The position numbers and the translations under genes were made by a program. From contig MCFG01000494.1 of the NCBI GenBank assembly GCA_002104895.1, positions 1-42,401 on the forward strand: a DNA stretch of 42,401 nucleotides, in the 5' to 3' direction. The notes beneath the pieces were generated by a model, which was not told the DNA's origin, did not search any database, and saw only the letters and a list, made by a program, of their open reading frames with translations. Below are positions 1-10,602 of the stretch, in pieces (position 1 is the first letter of the stretch; every line of letters starts with the position of its first letter). This DNA is from Anaeromyces robustus. Lineage: Eukaryota; Neocallimastigomycota; Neocallimastigomycetes; Neocallimastigales; Neocallimastigaceae.

Positions 1-113
1 TATTTATTTATATTTATATTTATATTTATATTTATATTTATATTTATATTTATATTTATATTTTATATTTATATTTATATTTATATTTATATTTATATTT
101 ATATTTATATTTA
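1..113. repeat. Hexanucleotide microsatellite
   Basis: Almost pure tandem copies of TATTTA/ATATTT run from the window start to about base 113, with one slip near base 61. No coding content is seen. It probably continues to the left of the window. Confidence 0.95.
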
Positions 114-119
114 TACGCA

Positions 120-926
120 ATTGAAGATAGTAGTGGTATTTTATTATAAACGTATTTGAGGATCAAGGATATGTTATAGTATGTGTAGTAGGTATAAGGA
201 AAAAAAAAAAAAATTATAAAAATATCGTAATTGTTCTTTAATATTTAAATTTTGAGTTCTTGCATAAGGATTCACTACTCTAGCATTAATACCATATGTT
301 CCATTATCATGAGTACCAAGGGATACTAATTTGATTAATTTTTAGATCGCCTGATACATCTATTCATCTATCTACTATCATAATTATAGGATTCAATATT
401 ACACTAACTAAATTTCAGTTAAAACAAGGTTATTATCTAAATCGATATCATAATAACGTGTTCTTTTGTAACTAACACTTTACCATTAATTACATTATTT
501 CATTTTTTATTTGTAAGATAACACTGTTCAGAATTAATATTCATATATCCTTTAACATCACAATCTTTAGGATTAAATATACCTGAAAAAATCCATAATC
601 TATAAATTCACTTTTTTATAATAACAATCTTTTAAAACATTCCATGTTAAAATAAATCCGTTTGATTTTAAGTATTTTACACAGATGTACCTTTACTTGT
701 AGCGCAATAGATAAAATTAAATAATACGATTGTGACAAAAATAAATAGTTATTTCATTTTTAATAATATATATTTATATATTTTACTTTTTTTTATATTT
801 ATTCTTATTGATAGAAAATCATTTTTATAAAAAAATAATAATTATTTAATTTTTATTTATAATTTAAACGATGACTATTTATAAATAATAATTTAATTAT
901 TAAAAACTATTATAATACATACATAC

Positions 927-957
<31 letters not shown>

Positions 958-1077
958 ATTAACTATTATTGATAGTTATGGTGGTATAAAAATAGTAATT
1001 AAAAAAAAAAAAAAAATAATTTCCCATTAAATACTTTTAAAAAATATTTTTAAAATAAAATTTTATTTATTTATTAA
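120..1077. other. Non-coding stretch with decayed coding-like sequence
   Basis: No intact gene is visible. On the minus strand between roughly 230 and 720 there are short open stretches with more balanced composition, including a Cys-containing stretch near 500-580, all interrupted by stops. This looks like a degraded gene, but no family could be recognised. The rest is AT-rich spacer with a CATA tetranucleotide microsatellite at about 918-957 and A-runs near 200 and 1000. Confidence 0.4.
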
Positions 1078-1380
1078 TTAATTATAATTTTTTTTATAAC
1101 TCTTGTAAATAATATTAGTAAATATTAAAACTGTAATCAAAAATATAATTTCTACTAAACAAATAGCAGTTTCTATAGATTTAGTAAAATTAGTTGATTC
1201 ATCAGGAACTATTAAATATGAACTACATTTTCCCTTATAACATTTATTAGAAGAACATTCATAGTTAAGCGTATTAAAATATGAATATTCAATTATAGCA
1301 AAATATTTGTAAATATCATCACAATGCTCTATTGGTGATTCTTCATTAAAAATACAAAAATTATCAATGTATTTATTCAT
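1078..1380 (-). CDS. Small Cys-rich single-span membrane protein, hypothetical
   Basis: This 100-residue ORF is not recognised as a named family. The N-terminal half holds five cysteines, three of them in a tight cluster (residues 43-52). Residues 70-92 form one hydrophobic segment rich in I, L, V and F, followed by a basic tail (YKSYKKNYN), so a membrane-anchored protein with the Cys-rich part on one side is plausible. There is no clear signal peptide. The ORF may be the surviving end of a larger gene, because decayed coding-like sequence lies nearby and another fragment lies just beyond its start. Confidence 0.45.
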   Translation of the reverse strand: MNKYIDNFCIFNEESPIEHCDDIYKYFAIIEYSYFNTLNYECSSNKCYKGKCSSYLIVPDESTNFTKSIETAICLVEIIFLITVLIFTNIIYKSYKKNYN

Positions 1381-1386
1381 TTATTA

Positions 1387-1584
1387 TAAAGACATTCTTC
1401 TAATAATGAAATAATATCAAGATTGGAATATAATTATTGCTATGAAAATCTAAATTCTATAAATAATGATATTACACCAAACATTACATCAGAATTATCT
1501 TATGATAATCAGATTTCTATTAATAATGTCATTTCATCAAATATTTCATCAAATATTTCATCAAACATTTCATCAAATATTTAA
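1387..1584 (+). pseudogene. Open coding remnant with SSNI repeats
   Basis: An open frame of about 65 codons on the plus strand has no upstream ATG. It ends at a TAA at 1582-1584 after four copies of the tetrapeptide SSNI, encoded by a 12-bp tandem repeat. The codon content looks like translated low-complexity protein, but the 5' end is missing. It stops exactly where homology to the downstream array units begins (about 1585), so it probably marks the sequence disrupted by the array boundary. Function unknown. Confidence 0.3.
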
Positions 1585-1738
1585 AATAAATTGAATTATT
1601 TTATATTTTGATATACTTATTTATTATTACGCAATATTTTACATTACTATTATTATTGTTGTTATTATTTTATTCAATGCAATAAATATAAATATAATAG
1701 ATACATTTTTACGCCAACTGATACATTAAAAATTATGA

Positions 1739-1769
<31 letters not shown>

Positions 1770-1821
1770 AATATTAATACATTTATTTTTGATTTATATA
1801 TACTATTAGTTTATTTTATTA

Positions 1822-1946
1822 TTTTTTGTATCACTTCTTAATCATTTTTTTTTCTTTTTGTATCACTTCTTAATCATTTTTTTTTTCTTTTTGTATCACT
1901 TCCTAATCATTTTTTTTTTTCTTTTTGTAACACTTCTTAATCTTTT
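1822..1946. repeat. Gene-end tandem repeat, about 4 copies
   Basis: A roughly 30-35 bp unit containing TGTATCACTTCTTAATCAT plus a T-run is repeated about four times at and beyond the 3' end of the AAA-ATPase-like gene. On the gene strand each copy encodes the Lys-rich tail and a stop codon. The same repeat occurs with about 6, 4 and 2 copies at the 3' ends of the other three genes. Confidence 0.85.
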
Positions 1947-3320
1947 ATATATACCATCAGATTTTTGATCAATTTTTCTTTTTTTTTCAGAATTAGGTGG
2001 ATATTCATTAATTGGTATTAAGTTTAATTCATTATCATATTCTTCTATTTTGGAATTATTTATTATATCATAATAATATTTCATATCTTTATTACTTTTT
2101 AAAACTTCTATAAAATTTTCTTCTAATTCTTTATTTGGAATAGAAATTTTTCCATCATAATAGGTTAAAAATCCAAAAGTAACCATTTTTGAATATAATT
2201 CGGCTTTCAATTTTTTTTCATTTGCTTTTTCATTTGTTTCTTCTTTATTTGTTAATCTATTTAAAATATTTTCTGTTCCAAAACCTTCTATTTCTATTTC
2301 TATTTTATTTCCTTTAATTAATTCTAAAATTTCATCTTTTACACCTAAAATATTAAAATTAATTATATTTACTAATTCATCAAAACCTCCTGTACCATTC
2401 CAATAATTATCAATCCTATCATTGTCTAAAGCATGATATACTGACCATGGATTAAAGATTTTTTCACCGTTATACGCTTTATATCCATTATACCAATTTT
2501 CTAAATCTTTATATTCAATTTTATTATTTTTATTAATTTTTTTATTTTTTTCACAAAGATCGCGAACTTCTTGTTCCGTAAAACCAAAATATTGATAATA
2601 TTCTTCATCATTTAGCATAGAATATTCAACAAAACAATTTAAGATAGATTTTTCTATTGGCATTATTCCAGTCATAAAAACAAAGGCCGAATAACTTTTA
2701 TCTTTTATTAATGATTTCAAAAATCGAATATATTTAACTTTGTCATCAGGAGTAAATCTATTACTAAAAATTACAGAATCCCATTCATCTATAATAATAA
2801 TAATAATAATAAAATCTTTAGTCTTACGATGTAGAATTCGTAAATTATAAATTAAATTATCATTTTTAGCATTATTTAATACATTAATATTTGGATAAAT
2901 ATATTTGATATCATCTTTCAAAATATCATTAATACTATCTAATAAAGCATTTAAAGAATTGTATTTATAAAGTTCAGATGAAAAATCAAAATATAAGGTA
3001 TGATATTTTCCTTGAAATTTTCTATACAGTTCTATTTCTTTTTTTTTTTTAGTTTCATCTGAACTTTTTCCTTTGGAAACTTTAAGTTTATCAAATATTT
3101 CTTGAGAATCAATTCCAACACTATAATATGTAGTTAACATGGCAGCTATTGATGTTTTCCCAAATCTTCTTGGTTTTGTAATACATACATTATTACTGCC
3201 ATCTTTACCGATTAATTTATTAAAATCATTTATAATATTTGATTTATCAACAAAGAATTCTTGGTTAAGTAAATCTTTAAATTTTTTATACATGTCTTCA
3301 CTATCAATTATGACTCCCAT
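1896..3320 (-). CDS. AAA-ATPase-like protein, nuclease domain lost
   Basis: This is an AAA-ATPase-like protein of the pfam09820 type, which usually pairs an N-terminal P-loop ATPase with a C-terminal PD-(D/E)XK nuclease. The P-loop TKPRRFGKT, the Walker B strand ending IIDEWDS, the FGFTEQEV segment and the family motif YNGYKAYNGEKIFNPWSVY are all present. After about residue 425 the sequence jumps from the region aligned to NNS directly to IEE..NEYP, so the roughly 130-residue nuclease segment of its paralogues is missing in frame. I chose the ATG at 3320 because all paralogues start there (MGxIID) and share the upstream bases. The frame stays open 28 codons further to 3404, but that extension is spacer-derived. 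An ATA-repeat expansion lengthens the isoleucine run before Walker B. The molecular role of these fungal copies is unknown. Confidence 0.8.
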   Translation of the reverse strand: MGVIIDSEDMYKKFKDLLNQEFFVDKSNIINDFNKLIGKDGSNNVCITKPRRFGKTSIAAMLTTYYSVGIDSQEIFDKLKVSKGKSSDETKKKKEIELYRKFQGKYHTLYFDFSSELYKYNSLNALLDSINDILKDDIKYIYPNINVLNNAKNDNLIYNLRILHRKTKDFIIIIIIIDEWDSVIFSNRFTPDDKVKYIRFLKSLIKDKSYSAFVFMTGIMPIEKSILNCFVEYSMLNDEEYYQYFGFTEQEVRDLCEKNKKINKNNKIEYKDLENWYNGYKAYNGEKIFNPWSVYHALDNDRIDNYWNGTGGFDELVNIINFNILGVKDEILELIKGNKIEIEIEGFGTENILNRLTNKEETNEKANEKKLKAELYSKMVTFGFLTYYDGKISIPNKELEENFIEVLKSNKDMKYYYDIINNSKIEEYDNELNLIPINEYPPNSEKKRKIDQKSDGIYKRLRSVTKRKKKMIRK

Positions 3321-3920
3321 TTTTTGTATTTTACTACCTTTTTTTTTATAATAAACAAAATTTTTTAAAAAATAGTTCTTTTGAATTATATTTTTAATGA
3401 ACAAATTTTAATTTATTAAAAATAAAATAAATAATAATAATTTATTAATTTATTTTATTATATATATATAGTAAATATCTTCTATTTATGTAAAAAAAAT
3501 AAAAATAAAAACAATAATTACCTTATATAATAATTACCTTATAATTTTTGTAAAAATAAAATATTATGAATTAAATATATGTTTATATATCTTTGAAATT
3601 TTTGATGTTAGATATGAAGTCAATTGATATAAAGAGTTACATTTTAGTTAGAATAAAATAAAAAAAAAATGTAAAAAAAATTATAAAAAATTTTATATTT
3701 TATTATTATTATAACAAATATTTTTATTATAACAAATAATAATAAAAATATTAATATTTAATAATAATATATATAATATAAATTAATTCATAATGTATGA
3801 TAAAAATTATTTTATTCTATCTTAAAATATTTATATTAAAAAATATATAATTAAAATTTAATAACAATATAATCTTAATATATTATTATAATAAATAATA
3901 AAATATTAATATTAATAATA

Positions 3921-4069
3921 GGATGTGGGGCATTTCGACATAATTTATGTATGATTGACATAAATTTCTGTAATATAAATACATAATATGTAATACGCCA
4001 CTTTTTAACGTATATTTTTATTTATAATAATTTCACCATTAAAAGAATAAAATAAAAATTAAAAAAAAA

Positions 4070-4112
<43 letters not shown>

Positions 4113-5231
4113 ATTTTCTGTTAAGAATTATATTTTATTTTTATTAATTTCAATTCTTTAATTAGTTTTCCTTTCCATTTTATTTTATTGAGATAAAAAT
4201 ATATAAAATCTATATTTTATTACTTAATATTTTAATAATATATACTATTATGTATAATTTTTTTTTTTTGATATTTATTTATTTATTTATTGTTAAAAAA
4301 TAAAATAAAATAAAATAAAATAAAATAAAATAAAATAAAATAAAATAAAATAAAATAAAATAAAATAAAATAAATAGTAATATAGAATAAGTTACAAGTA
4401 CAAATAAAATAAAATATATTATATGAATTTAAATATTCAAAAATCTAATATAAAATTTATATGATTGTTTAGTTAACTTTGAAGAAAAAATTTTGTTATA
4501 ACAACATCTTTTTTTATTGATATTTCTATTTTTATTTAAATTATGAATTAATATAATTAATATATTTATTTAAATGAAATGTAAACTTCATATTTATAAT
4601 TCAAAAATTTGAATTATAAATAATATATTACAATATTTTTAAAAGTATATTATTTATTTTTAATTTACAATATCATTCTTATTACTTAATAATTTTATTA
4701 AAAATTATTATATCCTTATAGCTATTTTAATTATATATATAATAAAAATAGCTATAGAGATGATTATAAAAAATATTTAAATTATATTGAAGTCAATTTT
4801 AATTTATACTATTTATTTATCTTTCAATAAATCAACTTCAAAGCTAAAATTTTAATTATAAATAATAATAATCAAGCAAAGTGAAATTTTTAATATTTAT
4901 AATAATATTATTGTTTATTTAAAATACGAGAAATAATTTTAATAAAAAAATGTATGGTATTATTATATTTTTTTTTTTACATATATATTTTTTTATTTTA
5001 ATGTAATTTTTAAGTAACAATAAACTGACTAATATACCAAAAAAAAGTATAAAATACAAAGGTTAAATTTAAATTTAAAAAGTCAAGTAAATTCTATATT
5101 TATTTATTTATTTATTTATTTTTTTATTTATTATTCATTTATATATTAACTTTATTTATTATTTTTATAAGCCACATTGTAATACATTAAAAAACCATCA
5201 AACATAGATTATGTCGAAATGCAATACTCCC
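3921..5231. mobile_element. MITE-like element with inverted terminal repeats
   Basis: Units 2-4 read straight through this position, whereas unit 1 carries 1311 extra bases. The left end begins GGATGTGGGGCATTTCGACA. The right end, read on the minus strand, begins GGGAGTATTGCATTTCGACA. About 35 bases at the two ends match with few differences, forming imperfect inverted terminal repeats. AATA abuts both ends and could be a short target duplication, but in such AT-rich sequence this is weak. The interior has no ORF, only microsatellites: AAAT repeats near 4065-4112 and AAAAT repeats near 4296-4373. It is best read as a non-autonomous DNA transposon. Confidence 0.65.
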
Positions 5232-6473
5232 AATATAAATTAATTCATATCATGTGATAAATTATTGGATAGGTGCGTTTGGTTGGTTTTAATAGTATAA
5301 ATTCTATTTTATTAATTATTTAATTTTTTATTAATTCTGTTTTATTAATTATTTTGCTTTATTAATTCTGTTTTATTAATTATTTAATTTTTTATTAATC
5401 CTATTTTATTATTTTTTTTGCTTTATTAATTCTATTTTATTAATTCTATTTTATTAATTATTTTGCTTTATTATTTAAATTTTTTATTAATTCTATTTTA
5501 TTAATTATTTTGTTTTATTATTTAAATTTTTTATTAATTCTGTTTTATTAATTATTTTGTTTTATTAACCAGAAAAATACCTCCGAACTAAACCATTCCA
5601 AGACGAAGGATTATTAAATTGAAAAATTTTTAAAAAAAGAAAAAAAATTATAAAAATTAAATAATTTTAAATAGTTATTTAATATCTTATATATAAGTAT
5701 ATAAACTAATATATTATAAAATATATATTAAGAATATAGTAATAATATAAGAATTATTTAAAATAATAAAATATTTAACTATATAATAATATATGAATTA
5801 TTATATATAGTAATACATTTAGCTATATAATAATAATAAATTATTACTATATTTTGATTATACTTTAATATACTATAATATTAATAATTTATGAGAATAT
5901 TAAAATATATATTAATAATTTATTGTATAATATTTAAAAATAAAAGAACTATTTAATTTAATATAATAAAGAATTTATGTTTAATATTTAATAAAATTAT
6001 CAATAATAAATTATTTTAATAATAATAATTAAAAAAAAGTGATAAAAAAAAAAAAAAAAAAAAAAAGGTCTAAATTATAATTGATAGGTTTCCTTGATTA
6101 ACATTATTATATATTGGATCCATTATTAAATTAAAGTACATCTTAAATGTAGAGAATTAATAAAGGAGTTGACGTCTAAATAGTAAGACAAAGAATATTT
6201 TTTATTCATATCTTTTTTCATCTAATTTAGCGACTTGTATGAATAAAATAAGTTTTATAAATATTGGTAAAACCAAACAAGAATTTACATAGTGAGTTAA
6301 AGAAAAAAAAAAATTCTTTTTTTTTTTTTTTGAAATACACGCTAATAGATTTAATTTTTTTTTAAAAAATAAATACTAATAATAATAAATGATAATAAAT
6401 AATAATAAATAATAATAATAAATAAATCATAATAATAAATAAATAGTAATAATAGCAGATAATAATATGAACC

Positions 6474-6528
<55 letters not shown>

Positions 6529-6868
6529 ATTGGTCTTGGTATTATTGTAATATCAATGATTATTTGTATAAGAATTATTGTTTTTTAATTCTACATTTTA
6601 GTTTTAACAATTTTTATTTTAAAATAAATATCAAATATTTATATTTTATTAAAATATAAAAATCTTTTCAATAAGTAAGAAAAAAAAAAAAAAAAAAAAA
6701 AAGATCTGTTTTCTATATATCATTTGTAATTCAATTTTATCATAAAGGAAATAAATAAAAATTCGAAAATATAATAAAATATTTTTAAGAATGAATTTTG
6801 TCAAATATATATATATTTTAAACACTTAAATATTATTTATTAAAGGCTTATTCAATACAAAAATTATT

Positions 6869-6878
6869 ATTAAAATAG

Positions 6879-6880
<2 letters not shown>
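6869..6880. repeat. Left copy of 12-bp target-site duplication
   Basis: ATTAAAATAGAA immediately precedes the poly(T) tract and is repeated at 27853-27864 at the far end of the 21-kb insertion. The uninterrupted equivalent site in another array unit (31904-31915) has one copy in the same context. Confidence 0.85.

Positions 6881-6909
<29 letters not shown>
6881..6909 (-). other. Poly(A) tail of the 21-kb insertion
   Basis: There are 29 consecutive T's on the plus strand, which is poly(A) on the LINE strand. The tract lies exactly between the left target-site duplication and the truncated RNA polymerase gene. It is absent from the corresponding place in the other units. Confidence 0.85.
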
Positions 6910-7718
6910 CTATACCTAATTCTAATTCTCTACAAGAAGGATTATAATAATTAGTTTTATATCTATCAACACCAGGAATATTTAAAATTTCATTTAAGTA
7001 ATCACTATAACAAATTAATCTATCGAATAAAACATCGATTTCATTAACATCTTCAATACCAGAGACATGAATTTTAGAATCTATATCTAGAGAAAAAGAT
7101 ATAGTAGGATCATTTGTTTCTATTACTAAGTTATTATTTATAATATTAACATTTACATTTATTGATTCTAAATCTTTTATTAAAGTGAAATATTCAGAAT
7201 CATTAGAATGGACTACAATATTATTATCAGACTGGTTAATAATTTTAAATGAATTAGGAATAAATTTTTTTATTTTAATTTTATGTTCGTTGATATAAGT
7301 GTTAGAAGGAATTAAAGTTATAGAATTATTAACAATATCAACTTTAGCTCCCCATGTATAAATAATATTATTATTTAATTTCCAATATCTTCGTAAATTA
7401 ATTAGAACTTTTTCTAATTCAACTTTATAAAAATAAATAGCAGCTGGATTAAAATATAAAGTTGTTTTATCAATATGATCAATAATTTTATTAAGAGTTA
7501 TACATCTTATTTTATTAGCTAAAATATACATATTATTTAATGATAAATTAACTTTAGGATATATTATAATTTTATTTTCTTTATTATTATGAATAATTCT
7601 ATCTAATACACTAACATCATTACCTTTATCGTTAAGATTATGAAAAAAACTGAGAGTATGCTGTGTAATAGGTTCACCGATGAGTTGAGCTGTTTTAATG
7701 CCAATATATTGAGAGTCC

Positions 7719-8159
7719 ATGAATCACTTATATAATATACAAAAGTTCGTTGAGAATAAAGATAAAAATAATTTAATTATATATTGTAATAATCATTCTT
7801 TATATATTAATCATATTATGGCATATTTCAGTTATTTTATTTTTCCTAAAAATATGATAGATATAGCTAATAAATTTATTAGCTATAAAGCAGATATTAA
7901 TTATTTATTAGATATTATTATAAACTCTGAATTATTATATGATGGATTAAATAATTTAATTTATATTGTATTTAATCATATGTATCCTAATAAGCGTTAT
8001 GTAAATAAAAATTTTATGGCCAATATATATACTGATAAAAAAAATGAGTTAATTCCATATGCTTATTATTTAACTTTAAATGGTTATAAATATAGTATGA
8101 TTGATAAAGTAAAAATTAATATTAATGATCTTATTAAAATTAGTAAATATAAATATTAA
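7719..8159 (+). CDS. Hypothetical protein of virus-like block
   Basis: This 146-residue protein is rich in I, N, Y and K and is not recognised. It has no signal peptide, and its hydrophobic residues are dispersed rather than in one clear membrane span. It is transcribed divergently from the RNA polymerase fragment with a 2-base start overlap, which leaves no room for separate upstream promoters. That suggests either very compact viral organisation or a rearrangement junction here. Its 3' end faces the DNA polymerase gene across 67 bases of short AT repeats. Codon use is like the neighbouring virus-like genes. Confidence 0.5.
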   Translation: MNHLYNIQKFVENKDKNNLIIYCNNHSLYINHIMAYFSYFIFPKNMIDIANKFISYKADINYLLDIIINSELLYDGLNNLIYIVFNHMYPNKRYVNKNFMANIYTDKKNELIPYAYYLTLNGYKYSMIDKVKININDLIKISKYKY

Positions 8160-8186
8160 ACTAAAATTAACATTGTAAATTAAATA

Positions 8187-8238
8187 TTATATAATATTAT
8201 ATAATATTATATAATATTATATAATATTATATAATATT
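8187..8238. repeat. 10-bp AT tandem repeat between convergent genes
   Basis: About five copies of ATAATATTAT lie between the 146-residue gene and the DNA polymerase gene. They run through the polymerase stop codon into its last codons. Confidence 0.85.
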
Positions 8239-10602
8239 AAGTAATGCATTTAAAGAAGTATTAAAATAGTGATTAAGATAATATTCATAATCTATCTCTA
8301 AAAGATTAATATTAGCATTATATACCTCAATAGGTAACATTTTATCGCCTAATAATTTACTATTATTTTTAATTATAATATAATTAACTTTAGTTCCATA
8401 AGTATAATTCAAATTATATTTAGTTTTCATATTTTTTATGAATAATACAATATAATTAGTGTTGGATTTATATTTTTTTCCAATACTTACTGTCATAATA
8501 AGATCATTAATATTAACTTTACCATCTAAAAGATTTTTTTTAGATTCATTAATAAAATTTAAAATATAATCTTTATTTTTATTATATATTAAAATATCAT
8601 CTAGAACAGTTTTATAAGTATTTTTAATAAAATTACAAATATTATTTTTTACAATATCCATACCTTTAGTATATAAATTACCTTCAATTCTTATTCCAGA
8701 ATATTTTTTTTTAGTTAATAAAATTAATTTTTTAAAAGTATTTTCATATTTTAAATGCATACCTTTAGGTAATAAAGATGTTACATAATTAGCAATTCTA
8801 ATAGATTCTTTAATAAATAAATCTTTGTCAATAATATAATCACATTTAATTAAACAAGAATCAGTGTCTCCATATATAACTTTAAAAAATGTATTTTCAT
8901 TAATAATATTAACTGTTTTATTTAAATATATTCTACCTGTTCCTGTTGTACATATAGCACCATATAAAAATCTAAGATCTATTAAATTTCTTGAACCTAA
9001 ACAACCATAAATAGAATTAGCTTGAATTTTTAAAGCATATTGTCTTTTATCAAAAATAATTTTATTAATACCATTTGTAGTTTTTAATAAATTTTTATAT
9101 TTAACTCTTTCATTTAATAAATACTTAAACATTATAGGTAATATACCTTTATATTTTTTAGTATATATATACTTAACATTATCTAAAAATATATAATAAT
9201 TATCTTCATCATCTTCATAATGATCATCAACAATATAATTACATTTAACAATTCCTTTAAATGTAGTATAACATATATTATGAGTAATAATAACAGAAGG
9301 ATATAAACTAGTAAAATCTAACATTGTACAAAAATTATATAAACCAGGTTTTGGAACTAGAACTTTAGCACCTTCATAACTAGTAATTGTATTATTATAA
9401 TCTTTATTAATTAATATATCATTATTGAAACAATAATAATGTAATAAATTTTTGTATTTAGCACTTTGACCAGTATCAAATATATTTATAATATTAATAT
9501 GTGATATATTAGAAATTTCTTTTATCTGAATCCATAAATGTAAAGTATTAAATAATTTTAAAGTAAGTATACTATCTTTAATACAATAATCAGCAACAAT
9601 TTTTAAAGATTCTGAATTATCTTGATGTAATAATTCAAACATTCTAGTATAAGGAAGATCTATTTTATGTTCATTTAAGAATAATTTTGAAACATAATCT
9701 AAACTATTTTTACTAAGATTTAAAGTTTTAATATGTGAATATAAATCTATATTAATTCTTCCAGGTATCAAAATATTTGTTCCTAAATAATTTGATAAAT
9801 CTTTAATTTGAATGTCTTTATTTGGAATTCTTGAACCTTTTAATTTAATATTAGGATAGTAACCAATTCTTCTAGACATATATTTGAAATCGAACATATA
9901 AATATTATAACCTATAATAATATCTACATTTAATTTATCTATAAGCTCAAAGAATCCTATTAACATTTTTATTTCATTATCATAATATAATGATGTATAT
10001 TCAGTATTATCAATAATTTTAGATTTATGTTTAGAGTTATATAGAATAAATTTTTGTGTAAGATCATTATAATTATATATAACACTTATCATAGATATTT
10101 TATCATTAATATTATACATATTAGGAAAACCTACTGAATCATAACATAAACATTCAATATCGAATGAAAAAATTTTTGGATAAATTATTATATCAGATTC
10201 AATATATTTAATATATTTACAGCTACAATTGATAATATTATTTTCTATTAAAATTTCATTATTAATTTCAATCCATCCTACATATGGTAAATTAAAATTT
10301 AATAAGAATAAATCAGTAATATTTTGGGTAACTAAATTATTATTAAATAAATTATAATCTTTTGAATTATTAAAAAAATGTTTATAAACAGTTTGTTTAC
10401 CCTTACTATATTCTCGTAAGATATATTTTTGTTCCTTAATATATTTAAAATCTTTATGGATAATTTTAGAATATTTATATGGAATAAAATCATTAACTGA
10501 TAAAATAATTTGCTGTTTATCATAAGTATATCCAAAACCGAATATAATAATATTATCATCGATAATATTATTTGCCTCCCAGTGAATAATAAAAAGTTTC
10601 AT
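8227..10602 (-). CDS. Family B DNA polymerase (virus-like)
   Basis: This is a replicative DNA polymerase with 3'-5' proofreading. Exonuclease motifs are Exo I FDIE (147-150), Exo II GYNIYMFD (231-238) and Exo III YCIKD (339-343). Polymerase motifs are A DFTSLYPS (429-436), B KIQANSIYG (525-533), C YGDTDS (577-582) and KKKY (631-634). The segment GAKVLVPKPGLY before motif A and the YGDTDS form resemble polymerases of large eukaryotic DNA viruses and cellular delta-type enzymes. They do not fit the protein-primed polymerases of linear plasmids and polintons. At 791 residues it is short for a viral family B enzyme but has every catalytic motif and no internal stop. It is the best marker that the block is viral. 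I cannot place it in a virus family without a phylogeny. Confidence 0.93.
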   Translation of the reverse strand: MKLFIIHWEANNIIDDNIIIFGFGYTYDKQQIILSVNDFIPYKYSKIIHKDFKYIKEQKYILREYSKGKQTVYKHFFNNSKDYNLFNNNLVTQNITDLFLLNFNLPYVGWIEINNEILIENNIINCSCKYIKYIESDIIIYPKIFSFDIECLCYDSVGFPNMYNINDKISMISVIYNYNDLTQKFILYNSKHKSKIIDNTEYTSLYYDNEIKMLIGFFELIDKLNVDIIIGYNIYMFDFKYMSRRIGYYPNIKLKGSRIPNKDIQIKDLSNYLGTNILIPGRINIDLYSHIKTLNLSKNSLDYVSKLFLNEHKIDLPYTRMFELLHQDNSESLKIVADYCIKDSILTLKLFNTLHLWIQIKEISNISHINIINIFDTGQSAKYKNLLHYYCFNNDILINKDYNNTITSYEGAKVLVPKPGLYNFCTMLDFTSLYPSVIITHNICYTTFKGIVKCNYIVDDHYEDDEDNYYIFLDNVKYIYTKKYKGILPIMFKYLLNERVKYKNLLKTTNGINKIIFDKRQYALKIQANSIYGCLGSRNLIDLRFLYGAICTTGTGRIYLNKTVNIINENTFFKVIYGDTDSCLIKCDYIIDKDLFIKESIRIANYVTSLLPKGMHLKYENTFKKLILLTKKKYSGIRIEGNLYTKGMDIVKNNICNFIKNTYKTVLDDILIYNKNKDYILNFINESKKNLLDGKVNINDLIMTVSIGKKYKSNTNYIVLFIKNMKTKYNLNYTYGTKVNYIIIKNNSKLLGDKMLPIEVYNANINLLEIDYEYYLNHYFNTSLNALLNII

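Larger units (their letters stand above)
1585..6880. repeat. Array unit 1 (AAA-ATPase gene plus spacer)
   Basis: This is the first of four head-to-tail units, recognised by near-identical sequence to 27853-31903, 31904-~36155 and ~36156-40377. The gene occupies 1896-3320. The spacer from 3321 onward has no gene. It holds recognisable islands shared by all units: a motif around 5270-5290 containing GTGCGTTTGG, a run of TTTTATTAATT blocks (5300-5565), an island at about 5567-5612 containing CCTCCGAACTAAA, an island at 6067-6200 containing TTGACGTC, and an (AAAT)n microsatellite at about 6473-6531. This unit is longer than the others because of an insertion at 3921-5231. It ends at the 21-kb insertion. 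Confidence 0.85.
6848..7720 (-). pseudogene. RNA polymerase largest subunit (RPB1-like), truncated C-terminal part
   Basis: Residues 6-27 match the strongly conserved trigger-loop region of the largest RNA polymerase subunit (AAQSIGEPxTQMTLxTFH in cellular enzymes; here TAQLIGEPITQHTLSFFH). Near residue 260 the sequence GVDRYKTNYYNPSCRELELG and the GIE after it align with the family's conserved GI[D/E]..T..N...E....LGIE segment. Family members continue for many more residues. Here the frame runs into the poly(A) tail (nine lysines) and then into 10 residues of host spacer, so the natural C-terminus is lost. The start Met lies only 5 residues before the conserved motif, and no N-terminal RPB1 domains are encoded in the window. 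The gene is therefore either naturally split or a 5'-broken fragment. Its ATG overlaps that of the divergent neighbour (CATG at 7718-7721). Confidence 0.8.

Noticed and set aside
2784-2820. Poly-isoleucine run in unit 1 ATPase as a separate motif
   Set aside because: It is an expansion of ATA/ATT codons in a microsatellite just before Walker B. The neighbouring copies have shorter runs.
3139-3351. Small plus-strand ORF opposite the P-loop region, repeated in units 2 and 3
   Set aside because: It is the antisense of a conserved coding segment. Its conservation follows from the ATPase gene on the other strand.
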